DNA of 64,000 nucleotides, taken from the NCBI RefSeq assembly GCF_900142435.1, contig NZ_LT670846.1:1144750-1208749 (forward strand), read 5' to 3'. Every line of letters starts with the position of its first letter. Position 1 is the stretch's first letter. The translations under genes and the position numbers were made by a program. This DNA comes from Thermocrinis minervae. Its GTDB lineage: Bacteria > Aquificota > Aquificia > Aquificales > Aquificaceae. Shown one piece after another: positions 27,246 through 36,714 of this stretch. The notes beneath the pieces are model-generated. The model saw nothing but the letters and a program-made list of their open reading frames with translations, did not search any database and was not told the origin of the DNA.

Positions 27246-28451
27246 CCTTTCTGTTCTCTCTTGGAAGTACTTGCTGCCAACATGCCCGAGAGACTCAGCA
27301 CCTGCCACGAGCAAGGCCAGCTCACCAGAGAGTATCTTTTTAGAGCTAAGCTTCATAAACTCACACACAAAGTCAAGGTTTATACCCCTGCCATCCTGTA
27401 GGGTATCTGCGGGTATGCAGAGTATCCTTGGAGAGTTAAAGTCACCTACAAGTAGGACGCTGCTCTCGGAAGGAGTAAACTCCACCTCTAGCTGTGCGCT
27501 TACTCTCTTGTGTAAAAGCTCCTCCTTGTATTCAGTGGGCACGAGGAAAGTAGGGTCTGCCACGCCATCAAACTCCTCAATAGGTCTGTCTTCAAAGGGC
27601 TCCACGAAAACAACCCTTAACCCTCCCTTTGAGTAGTAGAGAGTATCTCCTACGAGCTCATGGGGATCTGTCTTCAACACACCCCTTATGGACCTTGAGT
27701 AGGGTCTTACAAAGGAGGGAATCGCCTTACCATCTACCTCAAGCTTACCCAGTATAGGTCTCCAGTTTATGAAGGAAAACTCCCACTCCTTGCAGGCAAT
27801 TCCTATAGATTCTGCAAAGAGTCTGACCTCTTTTATGAAGGCTCTTTCCTCCTTGCTTCCTGGTCTTCTACCCATGTAGGAGATCAGATCCCACACACTT
27901 TGATCTTTCTTCTGCTTGAAAAGTCCATACACACAACCACAATAATCCTGGTGATAAAGCTCAAGCTCTCTGGATAGCCTGAACATCTCCTGAGTTCCGC
28001 CACCCTTCCTGTAGTCAAGGGCAAGAAACTCAACGCCGTACTCCTGGCATACCTTCTGTCCAGACTCGGAGAGCATCCTAAGGTCTTTCTTAGGGCTCAT
28101 AAGGAGGGTAGTAGTGAGATGGGTGGCACCTATCTCTTTAGCAAACTCTGCAGACCTCAAAAGCCTGTAGTCAAAGCACACAGCACACCTTTTACCTCTT
28201 TCGGGTTCATCCTCAAGGCCCTTAACCTTAGAAAGCCAGCTTTCAACGTCGTACTCACCTTCATAAAGCTCTATACCTAGCTCTTGGCATACTCTCTTGG
28301 TTTCCAAGAGTCTGAGCTTATACTCCTCGTAAGGATGGATGTTGGGGTCGTAGAAAAAGCCCACTATGTGTGCTTCTTTAAAGTCTTCCCTTAGCCTTTT
28401 TAAGAAGTAGACAGCGTCAGGGGCGCAGCATATGTGAGCCAGAATCTTCAT
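27198..28451 (-). CDS. queH: Epoxyqueuosine reductase QueH with C-terminal M28-like domain
   Basis: QueH reduces epoxyqueuosine to queuosine in tRNA, a cobalamin-independent alternative to QueG. The first ~195 residues have the family cysteines in AHICCAPDAV, KRCAVCFDYRL and DYCGCVYG. The protein is 417 residues, about twice usual QueH length. The extra part begins GRRPGSKEERAFIKEVRLF and ends LLVAGAESLGHVGSKYF, a pattern like an M28 aminopeptidase. The metal-ligand positions look replaced (PADT where HxD is expected, ES instead of EE), so it is probably inactive. ATG 28451 is chosen over an upstream start; it overlaps the EAL gene by 35 bases. Confidence 0.8.
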   Translation of the reverse strand: MKILAHICCAPDAVYFLKRLREDFKEAHIVGFFYDPNIHPYEEYKLRLLETKRVCQELGIELYEGEYDVESWLSKVKGLEDEPERGKRCAVCFDYRLLRSAEFAKEIGATHLTTTLLMSPKKDLRMLSESGQKVCQEYGVEFLALDYRKGGGTQEMFRLSRELELYHQDYCGCVYGLFKQKKDQSVWDLISYMGRRPGSKEERAFIKEVRLFAESIGIACKEWEFSFINWRPILGKLEVDGKAIPSFVRPYSRSIRGVLKTDPHELVGDTLYYSKGGLRVVFVEPFEDRPIEEFDGVADPTFLVPTEYKEELLHKRVSAQLEVEFTPSESSVLLVGDFNSPRILCIPADTLQDGRGINLDFVCEFMKLSSKKILSGELALLVAGAESLGHVGSKYFQERTERSVVHLGFHPESVHLL

Positions 28452-29010
28452 GCATAAAATAATAGCCCTGCACAAAGTCTATTTCAAGGGCAAGAGCTAT
28501 GTTGTACTGCTCTTGGGTTTCTACCTTCTCGGCTATGAGCTTTACGCCCGGGATTATACTATGTACTAGTCTCTTGACGTTTTCAACAACCTCAAGGTTA
28601 TAACCTTTCAAAAGTTCAAAGTCAAGCTTTATAAACTCAGGTCTTAAGAGGATAAGCCTGTCTATGTTGGAGGATCTTCTTCCAAAATCATCTATGCAGA
28701 ATTTAAAACCTAGATAATCTTTGATGTTACTTAAATATATAATTTCTTCCTCCTTAGTATCTTCTTCTATTATTTCAAGCACTATGTTTTCTCTATCTTT
28801 TAGGATTTCATACAATTCATCTTGGTGGCGTATTATAGTTCTTGGGTATATATTGATAAAGTAAACATATAGACTTTCTGGATATGCTAACTCAATCAAA
28901 GCGTTGAAAAACTCCCAATCTTCCTCTACACTTCTGGGTGCCTTACCCATGAGAAGTTCATAACCATAAGGCTCTAAGCTCTGTGTCCTAAGGATTTTTT
29001 CCAACTTCAT
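28417..29010 (-). CDS. Compact EAL-domain protein (c-di-GMP phosphodiesterase-like)
   Basis: This 197-residue protein consists of only an EAL fold, shorter than the usual ~240 residues, with no GGDEF or sensory domain. It carries counterparts of the catalytic residues: YELLMG in place of EALLR, the Asn of FINIYP, the Glu of VLEIIEED, IDDFG, FIKLD, AEKVET and VQGYYF. Cleavage of c-di-GMP is therefore possible. It lies directly after a GT2 gene and overlaps queH. A role in motility or surface polysaccharide is inferred only from the general family and the nearby flagellar genes. Confidence 0.75.
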   Translation of the reverse strand: MKLEKILRTQSLEPYGYELLMGKAPRSVEEDWEFFNALIELAYPESLYVYFINIYPRTIIRHQDELYEILKDRENIVLEIIEEDTKEEEIIYLSNIKDYLGFKFCIDDFGRRSSNIDRLILLRPEFIKLDFELLKGYNLEVVENVKRLVHSIIPGVKLIAEKVETQEQYNIALALEIDFVQGYYFMHEDSGSHMLRP

Positions 29011-29949
29011 CTATAGGTTTATTACCCTTTCCACCACGTATGGCTTTTGCTCCTTTGAGGTGTAGTAGATCCTAACTAGGAGCTCTGCAAGGATACCTGT
29101 GGAAAGGAGTTGTATTCCAGATATGATGGCTAATACACTTAGGATAAGCAAAGGCCTTCTACCTATGGGCTCATCCATGAAAATCTTCACGAATATTAGA
29201 TACAGCATGGATAGAAGACCAAAGGTGAGCAGCAAGAGGCCTACGTATCCGAAGACGTACATGGGCCTGTTTATGTACTCGTTGAGAAACTTAACCAGAA
29301 GTATATCAAGGATTACCTTGATAGTTCTTCCTAGCCCGTACTTGGACTTCCCATACAGCCTTGGGTGGTGTCTTACTACGACCTCTGTTATCCTAGCTCC
29401 TTGCCTCTTCGTTAGAGCCGGCAGAAAGCGGTGCATATCTCCATAAAGCTCAAGATCTTTCACTACTTCAGATCTATAAGCCTTTAGGGTACATCCGTAA
29501 TCATGAAGGTGTACGCCAGTGACCTTAGAGATTATCCAATTGGCTATCATGGAGGGAAGAACCCTTGAAAGGAAGGGATCTTTGCGGTCCTTCCTCCAAC
29601 CGCTTACTATATCGTAACCTTTTTTGAGCTCTTCTAAAAGCTTTGGTATGTCCTCTGGATCGTTCTGTAGATCTGCATCCATGGTGATTATCACATCACC
29701 CTTGGCGTACTCAAAACCGGCGTACATAGCAGCAGTTTGCCCATAGTTTCTTCTAAAACGTACCACCTTCAGCTTTTCATCAACCTTAGCAAGTTCTTGA
29801 AGTACCTCAAAGGTCCCATCAGTAGAGCCATCGTCCACCACTATTATCTCGTAGTCCTCTCCTAGACTTTCTAGGACCTTCTTGAGCCTCTCGTACAGTA
29901 TGGGTATGTTATCCTTTTCGTTGTATGCTGGTATCACCACAGAGATCAT
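29011..29949 (-). CDS. Polyprenyl-phosphate-type GT2 glycosyltransferase
   Basis: This 312-residue family 2 transferase is like dolichol-phosphate-mannose synthase, GtrB and ArnC. It has SVVIPAYNEKDNI, VVDDGSTDGT, and the metal-binding VIITMDADLQNDPE, followed by two C-terminal membrane spans (about residues 228-252 and 265-290). Such enzymes load a sugar onto polyprenyl phosphate at the inner membrane. Sugar and acceptor are unknown. It overlaps the YaaA-like gene by four bases (ATGA). Confidence 0.9.
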   Translation of the reverse strand: MISVVIPAYNEKDNIPILYERLKKVLESLGEDYEIIVVDDGSTDGTFEVLQELAKVDEKLKVVRFRRNYGQTAAMYAGFEYAKGDVIITMDADLQNDPEDIPKLLEELKKGYDIVSGWRKDRKDPFLSRVLPSMIANWIISKVTGVHLHDYGCTLKAYRSEVVKDLELYGDMHRFLPALTKRQGARITEVVVRHHPRLYGKSKYGLGRTIKVILDILLVKFLNEYINRPMYVFGYVGLLLLTFGLLSMLYLIFVKIFMDEPIGRRPLLILSVLAIISGIQLLSTGILAELLVRIYYTSKEQKPYVVERVINL

Positions 29950-30614
29950 ATGTAAGCCCCCTGACCTTTTAGTACCACCCTCACCCTCTTTCCCTCCTCC
30001 CTTATGCTTTCTACTTTGTAGTCGTAAAAGTTGATAACAGTGAGATGTTCGTAACCGAGCTGTCTTTCGGCTATGTAGCGGAGGGTATAGGCTTTGTGTG
30101 GCTGATCTCTGTAAACCCTCCTCTCTCTTTTGTAAAACTCAAAGGTTATGAGCTTTTGGCACGAGGACGTGTCAATTAGAGAAAGCTCCTCCTTTCCCAA
30201 AAAGCTGAAGACCACCTTATCCTTAAGGAGTTCTCGCGAAATACCTTTTAGCGTTTCCCTCCAGAAGGATCTTAACTCTTTACTCCACTGAGCTTGACAG
30301 TAAGGTATCCAGTCGTTTAAGGAAAGAAGTCCAAAGACAGGGGAAATAACCACAGAATTCTCGGCTAGGTGGTTTTGAACCTTAGGCGGGAGGACCCAGA
30401 ATTCAAGGGAATTCCAGAAAGGACCGGCATACCTGCGCCAGACGGGAAGAAGCTCCTCCTGACAAGAGATGACTTTTAAGAGCTCTATGCGTTTGTCGTC
30501 CAACTCCCTGAACCTGTTTATACTCTCTTCTGTGAAGAAATCCTTTAGGGTATATTTACCTAGGACCATTCGGGATTGTTTCTTTGAGCTGGGAAGGAGG
30601 TAAACCTGCATCAT
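29946..30614 (-). CDS. YaaA-like protein (UPF0246, peroxide-stress family)
   Basis: The ~222-residue protein matches YaaA in pattern: ISPVFGLLSLNDWIPYC corresponds to the SGLYGVLRPLDLMQPYR region of E. coli YaaA. FWRETLKGISREL and the C-terminal RYIAERQLGYEHLTVINF also align. E. coli YaaA lowers free iron during peroxide stress and binds DNA. The resemblance is distant, so function is tentative. ATG 30614 is chosen; ATG 30626 lies within the -10 hexamer. The gene is divergent from recR across a perfect palindrome. Confidence 0.6.
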   Translation of the reverse strand: MMQVYLLPSSKKQSRMVLGKYTLKDFFTEESINRFRELDDKRIELLKVISCQEELLPVWRRYAGPFWNSLEFWVLPPKVQNHLAENSVVISPVFGLLSLNDWIPYCQAQWSKELRSFWRETLKGISRELLKDKVVFSFLGKEELSLIDTSSCQKLITFEFYKRERRVYRDQPHKAYTLRYIAERQLGYEHLTVINFYDYKVESIREEGKRVRVVLKGQGAYI

Positions 30615-30640
30615 TATTAGAAACATTTTACAATGTTTCT
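30615..30640. promoter_or_regulatory. Palindromic divergent promoter, yaaA-like / recR
   Basis: A 22-base perfect dyad lies at 30619-30640, with arms AGAAACATT and AATGTTTCT separated by TTAC. It covers the plus-strand hexamer TACAAT (30629-30634, 6 bases before the recR ATG) and the minus-strand hexamer TAAAAT (30630-30625, 10 bases before the YaaA-like ATG). Nine uninterrupted matching pairs make this the strongest operator candidate in the window. Confidence 0.65.
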
Positions 30641-31255
30641 ATGGCATTTGAGAAGTACTTCCCTGAGATCCTCAGAGAACTACTAAAAAACATAGAAAAG
30701 ATACCCACCTACGGTGAGAGAGGAGCAAGCAGGCTAGTATACAATTTCCTAAAGCTTCCTAAGGAAGAGAGACTCAGGATAGCAAACCTTATGATGAAAG
30801 CCTCCGAGTCCATCATCACCTGTTCTGAGTGCGGCATAGTATCTGACATGGATCCATGCAGGATATGCTCCGACGAAGGTAGGAACAGGAGGTACATATG
30901 CGTTGTTGAAGAGTCATCGGATGCTTATGCTATAGAGAAGTTGGAAAGGTACAAAGGCGTGTACCACGTGTTATGGGGAAGGATATCACCCCTTGAGGGT
31001 ATTTCACCGGAGGATTTAAACATACCCAAGCTTTTGGAAAGGGTGGAGAAGAATCAAGCTAAGGAGGTCATACTGGCCACAAATCCCAACGTGGAAGGTG
31101 AAGCCACGGCCAACTACCTTTACAAGCTCCTTAAAAGGAAGTTTCCAAACCTTACTATAAGTCGTGTATCCTTTGGGCTATCCTTCGGCGGTTTTATAGA
31201 GTTTACCGACAGTCTTTCCTTGGAAAAGTCCATAGAAAACAGGAAAAAACTATAA
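30641..31255 (+). CDS. recR: Recombination protein RecR
   Basis: RecR works with RecO/RecF to load RecA at single-stranded gaps. The ~204 residues show the helix-hairpin-helix IPTYGERGASRLVYNFL (GERGA where GVGxxxA is usual), and a four-cysteine zinc motif (CSECGIVSDMDPCRIC). A Toprim domain follows with CVVEESSDAYAIEK and LATNPNVEGEATANYL. ATG 30641 is preferred: an upstream start would translate through the palindromic promoter. It is leaderless by position, with TACAAT 6 bases upstream. Confidence 0.94.
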   Translation: MAFEKYFPEILRELLKNIEKIPTYGERGASRLVYNFLKLPKEERLRIANLMMKASESIITCSECGIVSDMDPCRICSDEGRNRRYICVVEESSDAYAIEKLERYKGVYHVLWGRISPLEGISPEDLNIPKLLERVEKNQAKEVILATNPNVEGEATANYLYKLLKRKFPNLTISRVSFGLSFGGFIEFTDSLSLEKSIENRKKL

Positions 31256-31262
31256 TTACTGA
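31251..31262 (+). promoter_or_regulatory. flhA leaderless promoter
   Basis: TATAAT at 31251-31256 overlaps the recR stop codon and ends 6 bases before the flhA GTG at 31263. No Shine-Dalgarno sequence is present. It suggests that the flagellar genes have their own sigma-70-type promoter rather than relying on readthrough. Confidence 0.6.
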
Positions 31263-33299
31263 GTGCTTAGGAGGGAGTCTTGGGTACTGTTTTTCCTTGG
31301 AGTAGTCATAGGTGCAATAGTACTCCCTATACCCGCCATACTTCTTGACTTACTTCTGGTAACAAGCATAGCCTTTTCGCTTACCGTTCTGGTCCTTACC
31401 ATGTTCATAAAGAGTCCTCTTGAACTCTCTGCTTTCCCAACTGTTTTACTTCTGGGAACCCTCCTGAGACTATCTCTAAATATAGCTGCGGCCAGAAGGA
31501 TATTACTGCACGGACATGAAGGAACAGGCGCAGCAGGTCATATCATAGAAGGATTTGGTAAGTTCGTAGTAGGTGGAGAGGTGTTAGTGGGTATAGTGGT
31601 ATTTCTCATATTCATAGTCATAAACTTTGTAGTCATCACAAGGGGAGCCGAGAGGATATCAGAGGTGGCTGCCAGGTTTACCTTGGATGCCATGCCAGGT
31701 AAACAGATGAGCATAGACGCAGACCTGAACGCCGGACTCATAACAGAGGAAGAAGCTAGAAGAAGAAGAGCTCAGCTTGAGCAGGAAGCTGCTTTCTACG
31801 GTGCTATGGATGGTGCTAGTAAGTTTATAAGAGGAGACGCTGTAGCAGCCTTAATCATACTCTTCCTATCCATAGTGGGGGGTCTTCTAATCGGGATAGT
31901 CTTCAAGGGTATGGGTTTTATGGACGCATTAAACACATACACAGTGCTCACGGTAGGGGAAGGTCTAGCCTCGCAGATACCAGCACTTCTCCTATCTACA
32001 GCCGCGGGCATAGTAGTTACCAAGTCGTCTTCAAAGGAAGAACTCGGAAAAACTCTTCTTGAGGAATTCCACAAGGATCCAAGGGTTTTCCTATACTCCT
32101 CCGGCTTCTTGTTTTTAATAGGTCTTATACAAGGCTTTCCTAAACTGCCCTTCTTCCTAATGTCTGGAATTATGGGTCTTCTCTACTACCTTTCCCAAAA
32201 GGCTCTCAAGGAAAGAGAGCTTCAGAATTTGGAAAAGATGTTGAAAGAGAGGACAAAACCTCAAGAAAAGAAGGAGGAAGAGGACATAATACAGCCAGAG
32301 GCCATATCTCTGGAAGTAGGCTACGGGCTAGTGCCGTTGGTTGAAGAGAAAGAAGGGGGAGACATAGCCTCAAGGATCAGGACCATAAGAAAGCAGATAG
32401 CCAGCGAGTATGGTGTTGTGGTTCCCCTCGTTCACATAAGGGATAACCTAAAGCTCAGACCATACGAGTACAGGATCCTTATAAGAGGTATAGAGGTGGA
32501 TAGGTACGAGGTGATGCCCAACCACCTACTGGCTATAGACCTGGGGAACGCCAAAGGTCCTTTGCAAGCTATTCAGGCAAAGGATCCAGCTTTCAAGCTA
32601 AAGGCGTACTGGATAAGGGAAGATCAGAAGGCAGAAGCTCAAAGGCTAAACTACATGGTCGTAGACATACCCACCCTTCTTATAACCCACCTTTCTGAGG
32701 TCATAAAGAGAAACTTACATGAGATCCTCGGAAGACAGGAAGTTATGGAGCTTGTGGAGAGGTTAAGCAAGAAATACCCAAAGGCCATGCAGGGTCTTGT
32801 CCCAGACCTTATACCCATATCCATACTTCACAGGGTTCTGCAAAACCTCCTGAAAGAAGGTATACCCATAAACGACCTTATGAGCATAGTGGAAACTCTA
32901 GCAGACTACATAGATCAGACCAAGGATGTAGAACTCCTTACTGAGTACGTAAGACAAAGGTTGGCCAAAAGGATCACACGCCTATACATGACAGGAGATA
33001 CCCTCTATGCCCTTGTACTCTCCCCTAAACTTGAAGCAAAGCTCACCTCTTACGTCCAGGAGGGAAGAGAAGACGAGTTTTTAGACACCGTAGTCAACCG
33101 TTTATATCCAAAGCTTTCCAGTGAGATCTCCAAGTTTGCACCCTACGGCGCCATGCCCGTGCTTATAACCACCTTTACTCTCAGAAGGCATATAAGGAAA
33201 GTTCTTGAGAGCTACATACCCCAGCTCGTAGTACTGTCGTATAATGAACTTGACAGACAGGTCAACCTAAAAGTATTAGGTGTAGTGGATGAGGATTAA
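31263..33299 (+). CDS. flhA: Flagellar export gate protein FlhA
   Basis: FlhA is the major membrane component of the flagellar type III secretion gate. The 678-residue protein has about eight N-terminal membrane spans with the FHIPEP-region motif [20 protein letters not shown], including [10 protein letters not shown] cytoplasmic C-terminal half binds export chaperones. The start is GTG 31263. It overlaps flhF by 11 bases, forming a flhA-flhF-flhG unit. Confidence 0.96.
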   Translation: MLRRESWVLFFLGVVIGAIVLPIPAILLDLLLVTSIAFSLTVLVLTMFIKSPLELSAFPTVLLLGTLLRLSLNIAAARRILLHGHEGTGAAGHIIEGFGKFVVGGEVLVGIVVFLIFIVINFVVITRGAERISEVAARFTLDAMPGKQMSIDADLNAGLITEEEARRRRAQLEQEAAFYGAMDGASKFIRGDAVAALIILFLSIVGGLLIGIVFKGMGFMDALNTYTVLTVGEGLASQIPALLLSTAAGIVVTKSSSKEELGKTLLEEFHKDPRVFLYSSGFLFLIGLIQGFPKLPFFLMSGIMGLLYYLSQKALKERELQNLEKMLKERTKPQEKKEEEDIIQPEAISLEVGYGLVPLVEEKEGGDIASRIRTIRKQIASEYGVVVPLVHIRDNLKLRPYEYRILIRGIEVDRYEVMPNHLLAIDLGNAKGPLQAIQAKDPAFKLKAYWIREDQKAEAQRLNYMVVDIPTLLITHLSEVIKRNLHEILGRQEVMELVERLSKKYPKAMQGLVPDLIPISILHRVLQNLLKEGIPINDLMSIVETLADYIDQTKDVELLTEYVRQRLAKRITRLYMTGDTLYALVLSPKLEAKLTSYVQEGREDEFLDTVVNRLYPKLSSEISKFAPYGAMPVLITTFTLRRHIRKVLESYIPQLVVLSYNELDRQVNLKVLGVVDED

Positions 33300-34398
33300 A
33301 AAGATTTTTTCCAAGTCTCTACAGGAGGCGGTGGAGGATATAAAAGCCCTTTACGGTCAAGACGCTCTCATACTCTCCACCCGTGTGGTGAAGAAGAGAC
33401 TAATTCCCTTCATGCCATTCCCTAGGCGTACCTACCTGGAAGTCACAGTGGGAATACCCGACAAGGAAGACTTTTCAGAGGAACTAAGAAAGCAAAACAA
33501 TGTGTACGAGGAAATAGAAAAGCTCAAGCAAACCCTTAAAGAGATATTGGAAAGCATAAACAAGCAGAAGCTTGAAGTCCAAGACAAACCCAGTGCCGAG
33601 CTTGAAAGGGAGTTTTCCATAAGTGCCCTAAACTTGATAAACAAGCTATTGAACAAGGGTGTTTCTAAGGATGTGGCGCAGAGGATAGTAGAGTCTGCGT
33701 GCGGCTACGACTACGAGTTCAAAAGGCTTGACCTTAAGGGCGATAGCCTAGAATCTTTGGTGGAGGCTCTTAAGGTCCATATAAAGGTGGTAGAAGATTT
33801 CTTTGACAAGGATAAGGGACTGAGAATAGTGACCTTGGTGGGACCCACGGGCGTTGGCAAAACTACCACCATAGCAAAGCTCGCGCATATGCTAAAGAAT
33901 CAAAGCATGTCTGTAGGGATAGTTACCATAGACAGCTATAGGGTGGGTGCTGTGGAGCAGTTAAAAGCCTTTGCCCTAGCCATGGAGCTCCCCTTCAGGG
34001 TTGCAGACACACCTTACAAGTTTAGGGAATGCATCGGTGAATTTTCCTCCATGGATTGCATATTTGTAGATACAGCAGGACGAAGCCAGTACGATGAGAT
34101 AAAGATAAGAGAGCTTCTTCCTTACCTCTCTAAGCTTCCAGCTAGCGAAGTTTACCTTACAATAAGCACCAACGTAGATGAGAAGGTCATGTACGAAAGC
34201 ATAGAAAGGTTTTCACCACTACACATAAAGGGTCTTATCTTTACAAAAATTGATGAGACCAACTACTACGGAACCATGCTCAACGTACTCTGCAGGACAA
34301 AGCTACCTATACTATGCTACACAACTGGGCAGCGTGTACCGAATGACATACAGATAGCAAGCTACGAAAACCTCGCAAAGCTCTTTTTGGAGAGGTAA
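33289..34398 (+). CDS. flhF: Flagellar SRP-type GTPase FlhF
   Basis: FlhF is an SRP-family GTPase that sets flagellar placement and number, often at the pole. The 369 residues have a basic N-terminal domain, an N domain, then the G domain: P-loop [44 protein letters not shown] and TKIDET. It lies between flhA and flhG, and its antagonist FlhG follows 3 bases after its stop. Confidence 0.95.
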   Translation: MRIKKIFSKSLQEAVEDIKALYGQDALILSTRVVKKRLIPFMPFPRRTYLEVTVGIPDKEDFSEELRKQNNVYEEIEKLKQTLKEILESINKQKLEVQDKPSAELEREFSISALNLINKLLNKGVSKDVAQRIVESACGYDYEFKRLDLKGDSLESLVEALKVHIKVVEDFFDKDKGLRIVTLVGPTGVGKTTTIAKLAHMLKNQSMSVGIVTIDSYRVGAVEQLKAFALAMELPFRVADTPYKFRECIGEFSSMDCIFVDTAGRSQYDEIKIRELLPYLSKLPASEVYLTISTNVDEKVMYESIERFSPLHIKGLIFTKIDETNYYGTMLNVLCRTKLPILCYTTGQRVPNDIQIASYENLAKLFLER

Positions 34399-34401
34399 GC
34401 C

Positions 34402-35232
34402 ATGCAGGAACAAATGGCTCTCTTAGAAAGGCAGAAAGAGGGCAAGCAGACCCTCTACCTTTCCATATCCAGTGGTAAAGGAGGCGTTGGAAAGACGCTT
34501 CTGACGGTACACACAGGCAAGATAATAGCTGATAAAGGAAAGAAGGTCCTCATCATAGACGGAGACTTGGGCCTCAGCAACGTGCACCTTATGCTTGGCA
34601 TTGCATCACCTAAAAACCTGTATGACTTTCTCAAAGGCGAATGTAGCATGGACGAAATAGTTGTACCACTGAATGAAAACCTTTCTTTTATATCAAGTGG
34701 TAGTGGCATAAAAGATATGGTAAACCTACCAGAAGCTCAACTGAAGGCTTTATTATGGAGGCTTAAAGAATTTGCGGAAAGGAGTTATGATTACGTTATA
34801 TTTGACACGCCACCAGGCATACACTCAGACACCATAGCCCTCGTCTCTTCTTCTCACATCCCTATAATCATAACAACACCAGAACCTACAGCCGTTGCGG
34901 ATGCCTATGGTCTTATAAAGGTTTTAAACAAGGAGGAGAACGTAAAGGAATTTTGCATTATAGTGAATAAGGTAAGCTCAAGGGAGGAAGGGAATAAGGT
35001 ATACGAAACCATAAGCACGTTGTGCGAAAAGTTTACAACCGCAAGCGTAAAGTACCTCGGAAGCATAAGCTACAACCCAAAACTCATAAGACGGATAGTA
35101 AGACAGGATCCTTTTGACGATACTCTGATCAGAGAACTATCCCTCGCTCTTTCTAAGCTTCCCCTTGATGTAGAACCCCTAAGACTTAACTTTTGGGAAC
35201 GTCTTTTTAACAGACTCAGACTCAGAAGTTAA
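34402..35232 (+). CDS. flhG: MinD-like ATPase FlhG
   Basis: FlhG (YlxH/FleN) counts flagella by stimulating FlhF GTP hydrolysis. The 276-residue ParA/MinD-type ATPase has the deviant Walker A SSGKGGVGKTLL, the switch-I-like IIDGDLGLSNVHLMLG, and FDTPPGIHSDT. The N-terminal LLERQKEG resembles the short activator helix with Q found in FlhG proteins. The C-terminus is basic and amphipathic, as expected for a membrane-targeting helix. Its stop overlaps the trpE -10 hexamer. Confidence 0.92.
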   Translation: MQEQMALLERQKEGKQTLYLSISSGKGGVGKTLLTVHTGKIIADKGKKVLIIDGDLGLSNVHLMLGIASPKNLYDFLKGECSMDEIVVPLNENLSFISSGSGIKDMVNLPEAQLKALLWRLKEFAERSYDYVIFDTPPGIHSDTIALVSSSHIPIIITTPEPTAVADAYGLIKVLNKEENVKEFCIIVNKVSSREEGNKVYETISTLCEKFTTASVKYLGSISYNPKLIRRIVRQDPFDDTLIRELSLALSKLPLDVEPLRLNFWERLFNRLRLRS

Positions 35233-35241
35233 AATTTAACT
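35230..35241 (+). promoter_or_regulatory. trpE leaderless promoter
   Basis: TAAAAT at 35230-35235 ends 6 bases before the trpE ATG, with no Shine-Dalgarno sequence. It lies within the 15-base palindrome AGTTAAA-A-TTTAACT (35227-35241) that abuts the start codon. No tryptophan leader peptide or attenuator is possible in so short a space. Confidence 0.5.
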
Positions 35242-36714
35242 ATGCTTAATCTCTCGTTGGAGGAATTTCTAGAGCTTTCAAGAACTTACAACATCATCCC
35301 TCTCTACAAGGACTTTCTGGCAGACACGGAGACTCCCCTGTCCATATTCTTAAAAACCCAAGAAAAAGGGAAGTTCAACATCCTGCTGGAGAGCGCCGAG
35401 GGTGGGATAAAGTGGGGTAGGTATTCCTTCATAATCCTGGGTGGATCTTTCTACTGTACTTACAGGAAGGGTATTTTTGAGATCATCAAGGACGGAAGGG
35501 TAGAGCACACTATAACCAAAGACCCTTTCTCGGAGATAAAAAAGATCTTAGAAGGCTTTATACCTTACCAGGATTCAAGTCTTGGGCGCTTTTGGGGTGG
35601 GCTTGTGGGGTACATAGGCTACGACCTTATCAAGCTCTACGAGCCTGTTGAAGACCAAAAGCCAGATCCCATATCCGTATACGACATGTTTATGATTTTT
35701 ACAGACAGACTCATAGTGCACGACAACCTCACGGGCAAGGTAAGGATCATAGTACCCGTAAGAGTGTCTAAGGATGCAAAAGGGGACTACGAAAGGGCAG
35801 TAAGAGAGATAGACAGATGTAGCAAGGAAATATTCACCAGATGTGTATATCCTAAGGATTTCAAGGAGAAGGAACCAGACTTAAAGGGCTGGGAGTCTAA
35901 CTTTAGCAAAGAAGACTTTATGAAGGCTGTAGAGAGGGCAAAAGAGTATATAGCCCAAGGAGATGCCATACAGGTAGTCCTCTCTCAGAGGTTTAAAAGG
36001 ACCTTCACTGGTAACCCTCAGGACGTCTACAGAGTTCTAAGGTTTTTAAACCCCTCCCCTTACATGTACTGCATGGACCTAGGAAGTTTGCAGGTAGTGG
36101 GCTCCTCTCCAGAAGTGTTGGTAAGGCTAGAGGGTAACATAGTGCAGACAAGACCCATAGCCGGTACAAGAAGGAGAGGAACCACAGAAGAAGAGGATAT
36201 ACTCCTAGAGGAGGAACTTCTAAGAGATGAGAAGGAGAGGGCTGAGCATCTGATGCTTGTAGATCTTGCACGCAATGATTTGGGTAAAGTATGCAAACCA
36301 GGGACTGTAAAGGTTAGCAGTTTTATGAGAGTGGAAAGGTACTCTCACGTGATGCACATGGTGAGCGACGTAGAAGGTGAGCTTATGGATGGAATGTCTC
36401 CTGTAGACGTGCTCAAGGCTACCTTCCCCGCAGGTACAGTATCTGGAGCTCCAAAGGTCAGAGCCATGCAGATAATAGAAGAGTTAGAACCTGAGAGAAG
36501 AGGTGTGTACGCCGGAGCCGTAGGATACTTCTCCTTTCAGGGAAACATGGACATGGCAATAGCTATAAGGACGGCCATCTTTAGGGGAGGAGAAGTCTTT
36601 GTACAGGCAGGAGCTGGTGTAGTGGCAGACTCAGACCCTGAGAAGGAATGGTGGGAGACGGTAAATAAGGCAAAGGCCATAATGAAAGCTATACATATGG
36701 CGGAGGATACCTGA
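35242..36714 (+). CDS. trpE: Anthranilate synthase component I
   Basis: It converts chorismate to anthranilate with ammonia supplied by TrpG. The 490 residues include the N-terminal LLESAEGG (tryptophan feedback site), and the chorismate-binding core [57 protein letters not shown] and [13 protein letters not shown]. trpG is not adjacent; pyrD follows with its ATG overlapping the trpE stop by one base. Confidence 0.95.
   Translation: MLNLSLEEFLELSRTYNIIPLYKDFLADTETPLSIFLKTQEKGKFNILLESAEGGIKWGRYSFIILGGSFYCTYRKGIFEIIKDGRVEHTITKDPFSEIKKILEGFIPYQDSSLGRFWGGLVGYIGYDLIKLYEPVEDQKPDPISVYDMFMIFTDRLIVHDNLTGKVRIIVPVRVSKDAKGDYERAVREIDRCSKEIFTRCVYPKDFKEKEPDLKGWESNFSKEDFMKAVERAKEYIAQGDAIQVVLSQRFKRTFTGNPQDVYRVLRFLNPSPYMYCMDLGSLQVVGSSPEVLVRLEGNIVQTRPIAGTRRRGTTEEEDILLEEELLRDEKERAEHLMLVDLARNDLGKVCKPGTVKVSSFMRVERYSHVMHMVSDVEGELMDGMSPVDVLKATFPAGTVSGAPKVRAMQIIEELEPERRGVYAGAVGYFSFQGNMDMAIAIRTAIFRGGEVFVQAGAGVVADSDPEKEWWETVNKAKAIMKAIHMAEDT

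Noticed and set aside
35227-35241. 15-base palindrome before trpE as a tryptophan operator
   Set aside because: It is short and AT-only in the centre, overlapping the -10 hexamer. Without recurrence elsewhere it may be incidental, so it is noted only in the promoter entry.
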